The notes: generated by a model from the letters alone, not told the origin. 64,000 bases of DNA from Pedobacter polysacchareus (GCF_019802255.1 NZ_JAHYSS010000004.1:386621-450620); one strand, 5' to 3'; counted from the first letter of the stretch, positions 8,915-18,679 are shown. Numbers and translations are program-made.

Positions 8915-9531
8915 TTGTCGTATTTAAAATGCATGATCGTACCATAAATGATGTGGAGGATTCCGAAACCAATAGTCCAGAAAATAAGCCCATATCCAGG
9001 CAGTAAAGCGGCGAATATACCAAGAATCAGCTCCATTAAGCCAAGCCATTTTACATCTTCGAACGTATAGCTGCTGGCAGCAACAAGCGCCAGTCCGTAA
9101 AATATCAGACAGGTTGGGGCGATGACGCCATAATATCCTCTAAAAAATAAGATTAATATCAGTGCACCTCCGGTCAGTAAAGGCACCAACATGCTGAACA
9201 GTAGTTTTTTGCTGATGGGGTTCCATACTTTCTGTTGGTGTTTCCCGGCTTTTCGCAGGGTAAGGAAAATTCCTGTACTGATGGAAAGCAGCAATACGGC
9301 TAAAGCTATAAAAAATAAATTCCATAACAGGTCAGGCTCATTCACAAAATGCTCCCGGTAGTCCATGCTCATGGTTTGACCGTACACCAGTGAATAGGCG
9401 ATACCTGCACCAATTAAGGCATAAACTCCAGCCAAAATTCCCGACAACCCGCTTAGAGAGATGAATTTTGCAGAACGTTCCATCAGGTTTCTGATAGAAT
9501 GGAGTTCAGAATAGATTTCTTGCTTTTCCAT
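8911..9531 (-). CDS. Integral membrane protein of unknown function
   Basis: 206 aa with about five to six TM helices (roughly residues 20-45, 68-92, 107-130, 133-150 and 163-195). No signal peptide and no recognised catalytic motif. First gene of the reverse-strand operon with the winged-helix regulator, with which it overlaps by 4 bp. By analogy with other small two-gene systems it could sense membrane state and modulate the regulator, but nothing in the sequence proves that. Confidence 0.7.
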   Translation of the reverse strand: MEKQEIYSELHSIRNLMERSAKFISLSGLSGILAGVYALIGAGIAYSLVYGQTMSMDYREHFVNEPDLLWNLFFIALAVLLLSISTGIFLTLRKAGKHQQKVWNPISKKLLFSMLVPLLTGGALILILFFRGYYGVIAPTCLIFYGLALVAASSYTFEDVKWLGLMELILGIFAALLPGYGLIFWTIGFGILHIIYGTIMHFKYDK

Positions 9532-9533
9532 AA

Positions 9534-9580
9534 AAGTACTTTGTACTACAAAGTAAAGTATTAATTATGGAAACTACAAG
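9534..9580 (-). promoter_or_regulatory. Promoter and operator of the winged-helix operon
   Basis: Inverted repeat ACTTTGT-ACT-ACAAAGT at 9538-9554, preceded by AAAAGT, 7 bp before the start codon at 9531. On the reverse strand a -7-like TTACTTTG overlaps the palindrome and a TTG lies about 20 bp upstream of it, so a bound repressor would cover the promoter. Confidence 0.6.
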
Positions 9581-9586
9581 AGGGGC

Positions 9587-10228
9587 TTAAGAATTTTTCA
9601 CGAGGATGCTTTCCAGCACATTCGCTACGTCATCGCATTTATCAGCCGCCATCTCCAGGATTTGCAGGATTTCTTTCTGTTTGATCAGTTCAATCGGACT
9701 GATGCCGGATTGAAATAAAAAGGCGATGGCTTGATTACATACGGCATCTGCCTGGCCTTCGCCTTTATAGATCCGCAGACAAACATCACTGATCAGTCCG
9801 GTATTCTTGAAAGTGCGTAGTTCTTTGAGGGCAATCTCCAGGTCGCGGCACATTTCGATCAGCAGTTGCGCCATACGGATCATTGGCTTATTGAGTGCTG
9901 TTACCTGATAGAGGTCTACATTAATGGCTGCAGTATGCATATAATCCGCGATGGCATACAAAGAGCTGATCAAAGAATGAATGTCTTCCCTGCTGAATGG
10001 GGTGATCAGGCTTTTGCTAAGGCTCAGGAATACTTTAGTACGGATTTGTTCGCCGGTATGTTCCATGCGCTCAATTTCCTTGATGTGTACTTTGCGTTCT
10101 TCCAGATCTGTGGTGCTGAAAGTAAGCAATAAGGTTTCCGAGAGGCGCACCAGGTTTCCGCCGCATTGTTCAAACAGCGGCTGGAACTTTTTATCCTTAG
10201 GACTAAAGGCTTTAAAAAAGTTGTTCAT
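9587..10228 (-). CDS. DUF47 family PhoU-like protein
   Basis: 213 aa, all-helical, cytoplasmic. The start is set at the ATG giving MNNFFKAFSPKDKKF, typical for the family; an upstream in-frame ATG at 10258 would add ten unusual residues. Residues such as LFEQCGGNLVRLSETL and the ADKCDDVANVLESILVKNS ending fit the DUF47/PhoU-like fold, where metal-binding E/DxxxD motifs occur. DUF47 proteins usually sit beside a PiT-type phosphate transporter and modulate it; no pit gene is present here. Its neighbours are a DeoR-type regulator and a phosphoester-utilisation locus, which may give a phosphate link. Confidence 0.85.
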   Translation of the reverse strand: MNNFFKAFSPKDKKFQPLFEQCGGNLVRLSETLLLTFSTTDLEERKVHIKEIERMEHTGEQIRTKVFLSLSKSLITPFSREDIHSLISSLYAIADYMHTAAINVDLYQVTALNKPMIRMAQLLIEMCRDLEIALKELRTFKNTGLISDVCLRIYKGEGQADAVCNQAIAFLFQSGISPIELIKQKEILQILEMAADKCDDVANVLESILVKNS

Positions 10229-10293
10229 ATTATAGATGATATAATTCAAAAATATCAATCGTAATATTAACAGGGGATGAAGTTTTTGCTATA

Positions 10294-11058
10294 TTAAACG
10301 ATGGTCACTTCGATGCCGAGGCTTTCCAGCTGCTGTAAAATCTGAGGGGAAATGCGGCTATCGGTAATGATGTGATCGACTTCTTCTATGCCGCAGATTT
10401 TTCCGAATCCTCTCTTTCCGAATTTGGTAGAGTCTGCCAGTACAATTACTTTTTGTGAGGCGTCCATCATTTGCTTGTTCAGCTGTGCTTCAAAAGCATT
10501 AGTGGTGGTGAGGCCAAAATCCAAATCAATCCCATCTACGCCAAGAAATAATTTACTGCAGAAAACATTGCTCAGGATATTGTCTGAATAGGGCCCGGTG
10601 ACAGAAGTCGAGCTTTTTCTCAATAAGCCGCCCAACTGAATCACGTCAATGTTGTCGTGGTGGATCAATTCTAAGGCGACGTTCAATGCAGAAGTGATGA
10701 CCGTGAGGTTACCCTGAGGCTTAATGGCTCTGGCCAATGCCAGTACCGTGGTGCCAGAAGCAATGATAATCGAATCATTGTCCTTGACCAATACTGCTGC
10801 CGCAGCCGCTATGCCCAGCTTTTCTGAAGATTGTAATTGCTCTTTCTCGTTTACAGGTCGATCTACCGTATAAGGGTTGTTTAACGTAGCTCCACCATGG
10901 GTTCTGAAAACCAGCTTTTTGTCTTCGAGTAGTTTCAGGTCCTTACGAATGGTCACCGAAGAAACATCCAGCTCCTTGCATAAAACCTGAACATCTACAG
11001 ATCCTTCTGCTTGAATTCTATGGAGAATGAATTGATGTCTTTCTGCTATGTTGATCAT
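10294..11058 (-). CDS. DeoR/GlpR family transcriptional regulator
   Basis: 254 aa. N-terminal DeoR-type HTH (residues about 6-58; VQVLCKELDVSSVTIRKDLKLLE is the recognition region, with the family signature around RTHGGATL). The C-terminal DeoRC sensor domain has ASGTTVLALARAI and LGGLLRKSSTSVTGP, the segments that bind phosphorylated sugars or glycerol 3-phosphate in relatives. It is transcribed divergently from the SusCD-phosphodiesterase locus across a 440-bp gap. A GlpR-like response to glycerol 3-phosphate would fit a GDPD product, but the effector is not proven by the sequence. Confidence 0.85.
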   Translation of the reverse strand: MINIAERHQFILHRIQAEGSVDVQVLCKELDVSSVTIRKDLKLLEDKKLVFRTHGGATLNNPYTVDRPVNEKEQLQSSEKLGIAAAAAVLVKDNDSIIIASGTTVLALARAIKPQGNLTVITSALNVALELIHHDNIDVIQLGGLLRKSSTSVTGPYSDNILSNVFCSKLFLGVDGIDLDFGLTTTNAFEAQLNKQMMDASQKVIVLADSTKFGKRGFGKICGIEEVDHIITDSRISPQILQQLESLGIEVTIV

Positions 11059-11496
11059 TACGGGCCTTTTTTGAGGTTTTTGCTGGATTTTGAATTAAAG
11101 ATGCAACAAAATTAAATGAAATAATAAATTATTCAGTGATGATTTTAGCTGATCCTATTCTGGTCTTTCATTTTGTTGTGATTTAATGTTAAGTGAAGGT
11201 TAACGAAATTTTTTTTTTAAGCGGGGCTAAAATGTACCTGCTTTTTTCCTTTGAAATTACTGGGGCTTAGGTGGTAATGGAGCTCGTTGACCTATTGATT
11301 GTGCTTGGTGTTTCGTTTTGTTTTAGGTCTGAAAAGGCCTTTTTTCATATTAATTGAGTGGTTTTTGCAGCTGAAGTTAACCTATCCATAATATTCGGGT
11401 AATAGTAATAGGGGGATATTTGCGGTGAAAGGCAGAATGGAAATGAAACGAAATGTGAAGCTCCATTCTGTTAAACACACACAATTGAAAACTATA
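11059..11496 (+). promoter_or_regulatory. Intergenic regulatory gap upstream of the first susC
   Basis: About 440 bp, AT-rich, no convincing gene. It holds a 12-bp palindrome AAAAGGCCTTTT at 11332-11343 and a near -7 element GATATTTG at about 11415-11422. I could not identify a DeoR operator with confidence. Confidence 0.4.
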
Positions 11497-14400
11497 ATGA
11501 AGAAAACTTTTACCAAGGCATTTTTCCTGGCCATGGCCATTGTACCGGCCGGCCAGTCGCTGAGCGCTGCAGCAGTAGTTAAACCGCGCATTATTTTACA
11601 GGAGACGGTGACGATTAAGGGGGTAGTTAAAGATCAAAAAGATGGACAGCCTTTACCGGGTGTCACCATCAGTGATCAGCACCGAAAAGTACTGGGGGCC
11701 ACCAATGGCGACGGTGCTTTTAGTATCAGTATTCCGAAAGGAAGCACACTGTCTTTTAATATGATCGGGTACAATGTAGTCAGCAGGACATTTTCTGAAA
11801 ACCAGAGTCAGGTACTGATTTCTCTTGGAGAATCCAGCAGCGAGCTGAATGAGGTAGTGGTTACGGCATTAGGGATCAAACGGGAAGCAAAATCTTTAGG
11901 ATTTGGGGCAACCGTAGTGAGTGGAAAAGAAATTTCAGATGCGCCCTCCAATAACTGGTCGGACGCCTTAAAAGGTAAAGTGCCAGGAATGACCTTGACA
12001 CAAACCGGTTCAGGACCGATCAACAGTGCGCGAATTAACCTTCGCGGCGATCGTTCCCTGAGTGGTAATAACGAAGCGCTCATCGTGGTAGATGGGGTGC
12101 CGATCTTAACCCGTAGTGCGAGTTCAGGAGTAAGTGATGCGTATGGTGCCGGTTCTTCCGGTGCGGATAAAGACATTCCAATCGATTTTGGTAATGGGAT
12201 TTCTGATATCAACCCAGATGATATTGCCTCAGTAACGGTATTGAAAGGGGCTGCTGCGGCTGCGCTTTATGGCAGCAGGGCACAAAATGGTGCCTTAATC
12301 ATCACCACCAAATCAGGGAGTAAAAGGGAAAAAGGACTGGGCATTACTTTTAACTCCAATACCAGTATTAATGATGTATTGCGCTGGCCGGATTATCAAT
12401 ATGAGTATGGGCAGGGAAATGACAATAGAAATGCTGCAGGAGAATTGTACTATTCTTATGGCGCTTCTGCCGACGGGGTGAATACCAGTGCGACTTCCAG
12501 TGCGTTCGGACCAAAATTTAATGGACAGAGCTATTTTCAATATGATCCTAATTTAGAAGGTCAGGGTTTGACACGTACGCCATGGGTTCCTTATAAAGAC
12601 AATATCAAAGGATACTGGCGCAACGGTTTTACGCTGCAGAATGGCGTAGCCCTGGATGGTGGTACCGATAATTTTACGGCAAGAGCTTCCATCACCCATA
12701 CTAAAAATGAGTGGATTATGCCAAATACAGGATTTGAAAGATTGGTGGCCTCCCTGAATACCAGTATGCAGATTTCTAAGAAAATGAAACTGAATGGAAA
12801 GATCAGTTATACCAATAAAACCAGTGATAACCTTCCAGGAACAGGATACAACGGACAGTCGATCGCTTACTTTATGATTTTCCAGAACCCGAATGTGGAC
12901 CTGGATTGGTATAAACCAATGTGGAAGAAAGGTCAGGAGCAATTGAAACAGATTCATCCTTTCAGCTCTTACATCGAAAATCCTTATTTGATTGCCAATG
13001 AAATGACAAATAGCCTGAACAGCACGAACCTGGAAGGGAACCTGCAGGGGCTCTATACTTTTAATAAGGACTGGGAATTGATGGTTCGTTCCGGATTAAA
13101 CATGCGTGTGGATGCCCGTGAGCAGCGTCGTACTTTCGACACTTCAAATTTCCCATTGGGCTATTACAAACAACAGGATGTGAACTTTCAGGAGTACAAT
13201 ACGGATGCCTTGTTAAGCTATACCAAAACATTGACTCCTAAATTGGGTTTACGTGCGTCCTTTGGTGGAAACTTAATGAGAAGAACCTTAAAGGAAAACA
13301 ATTCTGTTGTACGCGGACTGCTATCTCCGGGAGTATATAAACTGTCGAATGCTTTAACCAATGCACTTGCGGAAAATGAATTGATCAAAAGGGAAACACA
13401 AAGCGCTTTCGGATTGATCAACCTGGATTGGGATAAGAAAATTTATGTGGACATAACAGGCCGTAACGACTGGTCATCTACCTTACCAAAGGGAAATAAT
13501 TCTTATTTCTATCCTTCGGTAAGTACCAGTTATATTTTATCGGATATGTTCAAAATGCCTAAAGCCATTTCTTTCGCTAAAGTCAGACTTTCATGGGCAC
13601 AGATTGGCTCGGATACAGAACCTTATCGTACACAAAAATATTATGGTTCTTCGCTGTTTCCAGGTTCCGCTGAAGCACCGGGAACTTTATTCAATGACAA
13701 CTTGAAACCAGAAATGTCTACTTCATGGGAAACAGGTGCCAATGTTGCTTTACTAAATAACAGAATTACTGCCGATGTAAACTTATATGTTTCCACTACC
13801 AGCAACCAGGTTTTATTAGTGCCATTAGACATCACTACCGGTTATTCTAAAGGGTTTGTGAATGGTGGTAAAGTGCGTAATAAAGGAATAGAGCTGATGC
13901 TGAGTGCTAAGCCGGTGGTATCAGCAGATTTTACCTGGACTACTACCCTTACCTGGTCGAAAAACCAGAACAGAATTCTGGAATTGAGTAAAGATGTATT
14001 GAGCGCACAGCAGATTATTGCACAAAGTGGCTCTGGCGCGGCTTCTATTATTGCGACTGTTGGCGGTACTACTGGTGATTTATGGGGTTACGGCTTGGTT
14101 CGCAACGACAATGGCGATGTGATCTTTGACAAGAAAACAGGATTTGCGGTTCGTCCTACAGATATGAAGAAAATCGGGAATGCGTATGCAGACTGGCGCG
14201 GTGGTCTCCACAATGAGTTCAGGTATAAAGATTTTACCCTAAGCGTATTGGTTGATGGCCAGTTTGGTGGTATTGTTTATTCTCAGACCCACCACAAAAT
14301 GACGGAACAAGGAAAGCTAAAACACACGCTTGCCGGTAGGGAAGAAGGTGGCGTAATTGGTGATGGCGTGGTACAGAATCCTGATGGCAGCTTTTCGCCA

Positions 14401-14724
14401 AATACGACTAAAGTACCAGTGGCTACCTGGTATGCCGATTATTACCGTCGTGCGAACGTAGAAACAAACAGCTTTGATGCTTCTTACCTGAAGTTGAGAG
14501 AGGCTAGAATTGAATACCGATTGCCAAAAAACTGGACCAGGAAAATGAATATTACCGGCGCTACCATTGCATTATATGGCAGAGACCTGGCGATGATCTC
14601 TAAATTCCCGGCTTTTGATCCGGAAACAGCAGCATTGAATGGTTCGACCATCATGCCAGGTGTGGAAATGGGCCAATTGCCAAGTACCAGGACTTTTGGA
14701 TTGAACTTAAGGCTGCAGTTATAA
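11497..14724 (+). CDS. SusC/RagA-family TonB-dependent outer membrane receptor
   Basis: 1075 aa from the ATG at 11497, which puts a signal peptide (MKKTFTKAFFLAMAIVP) first; an upstream GTG frame would bury it. Order: carboxypeptidase-regulatory-like domain (about residues 38-115, VKGVVKDQKDGQPLPGVTI type), then LNEVVVTALGI, the plug domain with LKGKVPGMTLTQ and SVTVLKGAAAAALYGSRA, then a long beta-barrel ending in an aromatic-flanked strand (RTFGLNLRLQL). It imports large ligands across the outer membrane together with the SusD lipoprotein that follows. The downstream phosphodiesterases suggest a phosphorylated ligand rather than a plain glycan. No ECF sigma or anti-sigma gene is adjacent. 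Confidence 0.92.
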   Translation: MKKTFTKAFFLAMAIVPAGQSLSAAAVVKPRIILQETVTIKGVVKDQKDGQPLPGVTISDQHRKVLGATNGDGAFSISIPKGSTLSFNMIGYNVVSRTFSENQSQVLISLGESSSELNEVVVTALGIKREAKSLGFGATVVSGKEISDAPSNNWSDALKGKVPGMTLTQTGSGPINSARINLRGDRSLSGNNEALIVVDGVPILTRSASSGVSDAYGAGSSGADKDIPIDFGNGISDINPDDIASVTVLKGAAAAALYGSRAQNGALIITTKSGSKREKGLGITFNSNTSINDVLRWPDYQYEYGQGNDNRNAAGELYYSYGASADGVNTSATSSAFGPKFNGQSYFQYDPNLEGQGLTRTPWVPYKDNIKGYWRNGFTLQNGVALDGGTDNFTARASITHTKNEWIMPNTGFERLVASLNTSMQISKKMKLNGKISYTNKTSDNLPGTGYNGQSIAYFMIFQNPNVDLDWYKPMWKKGQEQLKQIHPFSSYIENPYLIANEMTNSLNSTNLEGNLQGLYTFNKDWELMVRSGLNMRVDAREQRRTFDTSNFPLGYYKQQDVNFQEYNTDALLSYTKTLTPKLGLRASFGGNLMRRTLKENNSVVRGLLSPGVYKLSNALTNALAENELIKRETQSAFGLINLDWDKKIYVDITGRNDWSSTLPKGNNSYFYPSVSTSYILSDMFKMPKAISFAKVRLSWAQIGSDTEPYRTQKYYGSSLFPGSAEAPGTLFNDNLKPEMSTSWETGANVALLNNRITADVNLYVSTTSNQVLLVPLDITTGYSKGFVNGGKVRNKGIELMLSAKPVVSADFTWTTTLTWSKNQNRILELSKDVLSAQQIIAQSGSGAASIIATVGGTTGDLWGYGLVRNDNGDVIFDKKTGFAVRPTDMKKIGNAYADWRGGLHNEFRYKDFTLSVLVDGQFGGIVYSQTHHKMTEQGKLKHTLAGREEGGVIGDGVVQNPDGSFSPNTTKVPVATWYADYYRRANVETNSFDASYLKLREARIEYRLPKNWTRKMNITGATIALYGRDLAMISKFPAFDPETAALNGSTIMPGVEMGQLPSTRTFGLNLRLQL

Positions 14725-14730
14725 TCAGAC

Positions 14731-14753
14731 CGCTTCCTGAATCATCGGGAAGC
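14731..14753 (+). other. Small hairpin between susC and susD
   Basis: GCTTCC (14732-14737) and GGAAGC (14748-14753) with a 10-nt loop. No T-run; it may stabilise the susC 3' end. Weak. Confidence 0.3.
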
Positions 14754-14855
14754 CATCTGGAATTACTCAGAAGTTAAGCTGGACTGATTCAGCAAATGAT
14801 AAAATAAATGGCCTCCGGCCGGAAAAATATAAAAGGTTACAAAAAATATAATCTA

Positions 14856-16316
14856 ATGAAAATAAAGATAACAGCCATTTTTGCTTTAGTAAATCTAATG
14901 GTTTTTTCTTCTTGTACGAAGGATTTTGAAGAACTGAATACCAACCCCAACTTGGTGCAGACTGCTGTTCCGGGAAGTTTATTGACGCCAACCCTATATG
15001 GTATGAGCACTTATTTTACCGTAAGAAGCTATAATTTTACCTGGCAGATCATGCAGGTAGGGATGCCTAATCCTAGTCTTGCTGCCGGTATTCATCGCTA
15101 TGATGTACAAGAATCTGAAGGAAATGGTACCTGGAACAATTGCTATAAATACCTGCGCAATGTAAAGGAGATGGAAGCTTCGGCAAAGGTGTTCAATATG
15201 CCGGTTTATAAGGCAGTTGCCACTACGATGAAAGCCTATATCACCGGAATCCTGACTGATAGCTTTGGTGATGTTCCCTTCTCGGAAGCGATGCGTGCAG
15301 AAGAAAAGATTACTCAGCCCCGATTTGATACACAGGAAGAAATCTATGTTGCTTTACTGCAGCAGCTGGAAGAAGCAAATGCCATTTATGCAACGGAAAA
15401 AGGTGCCATGTCTGGCAATGACTTTTTATATGCCAATAAAAAAGAAAACTGGCAGAAGTTCAACAATTCCCTGCTGATGCGCATGCTGCTGCGTCTTTCG
15501 AAAAGAACTGAATTTAAAAGTTATGAACGCTTGAAAGCCATGATTGCTGATCCGGTAAAATATCCGGTATTTGCCAGCAATGCGGAAGCAGCGATAGTGA
15601 AGGTTTCTGGAATTGCACCTTACGATTATGCCTGGGGCAGACGTCAGGATTATGTGAATTCTGAAGCCATGGGAGAGTTTTTTGTAGAAATGCTGAATGG
15701 GCTGAACGATCCTAGAAGAGCGCTGTTTATGACCAGAGCTTACAAAATTGTAAATAAATTACCGGTAGACCAGGGTTTTAAAGGATATCCTGCCGGACAT
15801 TCCGGACAGGATTCACAATTCGGTTTTACGCCAAGCGGACCTAATGGTGATTTAATGTTCCCATCTGCTGTAGGAACGCCAATTAATGAGGTGCTGATGA
15901 GCTATGCAGAAGTAGAATTTATCAAAGCTGAAGTTGCTTTAGTAACCGGAGATCTGCCATCAGCTAAAACTGCTTATGAAAAAGGAGTGACTGCTGCGGT
16001 GACACAATGGCCTAATGGTGTGATGCCTGCTGATTATTTCCTGAATCCTAATGCGATTTTTAAAGGCACATTGGAGCAGATTATGAATCAAAAATATCTA
16101 GCATTATTCTTTAATGATTACCAGCAATGGTTTGAATACCGCCGTACAGGTTTCCCTAAATTGCCGAAAACAGAATTTATGCTGCACAATGGAGTGATGC
16201 CTACGCGCTTTGTGTACCACAATGATGTGCGCAGGTTTAATCCGGAAAATTATAGAATTGCTGCCGAGCGAATCGGTGGAGATAACGTGATGACAAAAGT
16301 TTGGTGGGAGAAATAA
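14856..16316 (+). CDS. SusD/RagB-like outer membrane lipoprotein
   Basis: 486 aa from the ATG at 14856. Lipoprotein signal: hydrophobic stretch then VFSSC, with the acylated Cys near residue 22, followed by TKDFEELNTNPN typical of SusD-like_2 proteins. The helical SusD fold is supported by the TPR-like region and by EVEFIKAEVALVTGD and FNDYQQWFEYRRTGFPKL near the C-terminus. It acts as the surface lid and ligand-binding partner of the preceding SusC. The end is 3 bp before the phosphoesterase start, so the genes are co-transcribed. Confidence 0.9.
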   Translation: MKIKITAIFALVNLMVFSSCTKDFEELNTNPNLVQTAVPGSLLTPTLYGMSTYFTVRSYNFTWQIMQVGMPNPSLAAGIHRYDVQESEGNGTWNNCYKYLRNVKEMEASAKVFNMPVYKAVATTMKAYITGILTDSFGDVPFSEAMRAEEKITQPRFDTQEEIYVALLQQLEEANAIYATEKGAMSGNDFLYANKKENWQKFNNSLLMRMLLRLSKRTEFKSYERLKAMIADPVKYPVFASNAEAAIVKVSGIAPYDYAWGRRQDYVNSEAMGEFFVEMLNGLNDPRRALFMTRAYKIVNKLPVDQGFKGYPAGHSGQDSQFGFTPSGPNGDLMFPSAVGTPINEVLMSYAEVEFIKAEVALVTGDLPSAKTAYEKGVTAAVTQWPNGVMPADYFLNPNAIFKGTLEQIMNQKYLALFFNDYQQWFEYRRTGFPKLPKTEFMLHNGVMPTRFVYHNDVRRFNPENYRIAAERIGGDNVMTKVWWEK

Positions 16317-16319
16317 ATC

Positions 16320-17735
16320 ATGAACAGAAGACGATTTATACAGAATTTTAGCTTGCTGACTACCGGTTTGGTAGTCAGCTTGAATCATGAAGCTTTTGCG
16401 CAGCTGCAAAGGGGGAATGCCATTAAAGGCAGGGTCACTGCAGGAAAAAAAGGCCTGGCCAATGTAGTGGTCTCTGATGGGTATTCCGTGGTACTGACGG
16501 ATGCCAAAGGAAATTATAAGCTCACAACCCATCCAATGGCTGCTACCGTTTGGCTGAGTACACCTGCAGGTTATGAGTTCCCGAAAAAAGCAAGTTTAGC
16601 CAGTCACTATCATACCCTGGGCAGCAGAACAGACTATCATTTTGATCTGAAACGTTTAAAAAAGGACGACCAGCAGCATGGCTTTATCATCTGGGCAGAT
16701 CCACAGGTAAAGAACAAGAAGGATGTGGCTCAGATGATGGAAACTTCCGTTCCTGATGTGCAGCAGCTGGTGGCTGCATTAGGGGCTGATCCACTGATCC
16801 ATGGGATTGGCGTAGGTGATCTGGTATGGGACAACCATGCGCTGTTTGAAGATTACAATGCTGCGGTGGCACAGATGAACATTCCATTTTTTCAGGCCTT
16901 AGGAAACCATGATATGGATTACCGCATGGGCGGAGATGAGACTTCCGATCGTACTTTTAAAGAGATTTATGGGCCTACTTATTATTCTTTCAATAGAGGG
17001 CAGGCGCATTATGTGGTTTTAGACAATGTGCGTTACCTGGGTAAGGAACGGGAATATGATGGTTTTATCTCCGAAAACCAATTGGCCTGGCTGGAAAAAG
17101 ACTTACAGCAGGTATCGAAAGATCAGCTATTGATCATCAACTTACACATCCCGGTATACAATTCGGTAAAGAACAACACGGAATTTTATGCGCTGCTGGA
17201 AGGGTATAAAAATGTCCACATCATGTCAGGCCATACCCATTACAATGCCAACCACATTCAAAATGGCATTTATGAGCACAACCATGGTACGGTTTGTGGT
17301 GCCTGGTGGACTGGCCCGATCTGCAGTGATGGCACTCCAAGAGGATATGGGGTATATGAAGTTTCCGGAAATGAATTGAAATGGTATTATAAATCAACGG
17401 GGAAAGATAAGCAGGAGCAAATGCGAGTTTATGTGGATCAGCTGACCAACCAGACCCGTTTGCTGGCGAATGTATGGAACTGGGACCCGGAATGGAAAGT
17501 TGTTTATTTCCTGGACGGCCGCTTAATGGGGCCAATGGAACAGCAGAAGGGCTTTGATCCTTTAGCAGTTAAGCTGTATCTTGGGGATCAGCTGCCGCTG
17601 GGAAGGACCTTTGCAGAACCACAGAAAATAGACCATTTGTTTACCGCCCACTTCGACCCTTCGGTGAAAACTGTAAGCGTATTGGCTACAGATCGCTTTG
17701 GAAATGAATATCGTCAGGAAATGTCTTGTACTTAA
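16320..17735 (+). CDS. Exported calcineurin-like metallophosphoesterase
   Basis: 471 aa. The N-terminus MNRRRFIQNFSLLTTG looks like a twin-arginine signal, ending near AFAQ. A beta-sandwich N-terminal domain (about residues 35-110, GRVTAGKKGLANVVVSDG) is followed by the metallophosphoesterase core: WADPQVKN (where many relatives have DxH), GVGDLVWDN, ALGNHDMD, INLHIPVY and SGHTHYN, and then a C-terminal domain. The set matches the MetallophosN-Metallophos-MetallophosC architecture. Likely removes phosphate from, or splits, a phosphodiester in the periplasm. Starts 3 bp after susD. Confidence 0.88.
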   Translation: MNRRRFIQNFSLLTTGLVVSLNHEAFAQLQRGNAIKGRVTAGKKGLANVVVSDGYSVVLTDAKGNYKLTTHPMAATVWLSTPAGYEFPKKASLASHYHTLGSRTDYHFDLKRLKKDDQQHGFIIWADPQVKNKKDVAQMMETSVPDVQQLVAALGADPLIHGIGVGDLVWDNHALFEDYNAAVAQMNIPFFQALGNHDMDYRMGGDETSDRTFKEIYGPTYYSFNRGQAHYVVLDNVRYLGKEREYDGFISENQLAWLEKDLQQVSKDQLLIINLHIPVYNSVKNNTEFYALLEGYKNVHIMSGHTHYNANHIQNGIYEHNHGTVCGAWWTGPICSDGTPRGYGVYEVSGNELKWYYKSTGKDKQEQMRVYVDQLTNQTRLLANVWNWDPEWKVVYFLDGRLMGPMEQQKGFDPLAVKLYLGDQLPLGRTFAEPQKIDHLFTAHFDPSVKTVSVLATDRFGNEYRQEMSCT

Positions 17736-17770
17736 AATCATAAATCATTGATCAATATAAATTGAAAACT

Positions 17771-18679
17771 ATGAAAATTACCTCCTTATTGATGTGTGCT
17801 GCTGTGATCGGATTAGCTCCGGCAGGGCTGATGGCACAGGTAAAAGTAAGCGCACAGGCAGAATTCCCTTCTTTTAGTACGGAAGGTCATCGTGGCGCCC
17901 GTGGGCTGATGCCTGAAAACAGCATTATAGCCATGAAAAAGGCGATAGACCTGGGTATTACCACCTTAGAAATGGATACCCACGTGACCAAAGATGGAGA
18001 AGTGGTGGTGACGCATGATGATTATTTAAGTCCGGCGTTTATGCTGGATGCAAATGGAAAGGAACTCCTTCCCGGGGATGCTAAAAAATACCCGGTGTAT
18101 CAAATGACTTATGTGCAATTGAAAAGCTTTGACCTGGGGTCGAAACCTTACCCAGCCTTTCCTCAGCAAGAAAAGATAAAAACGTTTATTCCCCGTCTGG
18201 AGGAATTGATTGACTCGGTACAGCTGTATATAGAACAAAGGGGCAAAAAGCAGATGTTCTATAATATAGAAACAAAATGCGGACCGGAAGGGGATGGGGT
18301 ATTGAATCCGGATCCTGAAACATTTGTAAAACTGCTCATGGCAGTATTAGAGAAAAAAGGAATCACTCCATTTGTAGTCATCCAGTCTTTTGACAAGCGG
18401 ACATTACAGGTGTTAAATAAAAAGCATCCGAAGGTCAGGACCTCTTATCTGGTGGCGAATACAAAAAGCTTTGAAGAGAATATGGCTGATCTGGGCTTTT
18501 CACCTTTCATCCTGAGCCCGTATTATAAAATGGTCAACACAGAATTGGTCAGGAAATGCCATGATCGAGAGATTAAAGTGATTCCATGGACGGTAAATTC
18601 GGCAAAAGAGATTCAGGAACTGAAAGATTTAAAGGTAGATGGCATCATTTCTGATTATCCGAATCTGTTGATACCCTAG
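17771..18679 (+). CDS. Secreted glycerophosphodiester phosphodiesterase
   Basis: 302 aa from the ATG at 17771 (a TTG nine bases earlier was rejected). Signal peptide about residues 1-22 ending GLMAQ. The GDPD catalytic motif is GHRGARGLMPENS, with acid residues in TLEMDTHVTKDG and the second catalytic His in VVTHDDYLSP; the C-terminal KVIPWTVNSAKEIQEL and VDGIISDYPNLL are family hallmarks. It cleaves deacylated phospholipids to glycerol 3-phosphate and an alcohol. An insertion around residues 95-160 is larger than in minimal GDPDs. It lies 35 bp behind the metallophosphoesterase. Confidence 0.9.
   Translation: MKITSLLMCAAVIGLAPAGLMAQVKVSAQAEFPSFSTEGHRGARGLMPENSIIAMKKAIDLGITTLEMDTHVTKDGEVVVTHDDYLSPAFMLDANGKELLPGDAKKYPVYQMTYVQLKSFDLGSKPYPAFPQQEKIKTFIPRLEELIDSVQLYIEQRGKKQMFYNIETKCGPEGDGVLNPDPETFVKLLMAVLEKKGITPFVVIQSFDKRTLQVLNKKHPKVRTSYLVANTKSFEENMADLGFSPFILSPYYKMVNTELVRKCHDREIKVIPWTVNSAKEIQELKDLKVDGIISDYPNLLIP

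Noticed and set aside
11332..11343. AAAAGGCCTTTT palindrome as DeoR operator
   Set aside because: Simple, short, single copy, and may equally be a weak terminator; no second copy near either promoter.
12313..12957. Long reverse-strand open frames inside the first susC (also inside other large genes such as 44119-44655 and 47142-47618)
   Set aside because: They lie opposite well-supported genes, show no family motif, and are explained by codon bias of the true frame.
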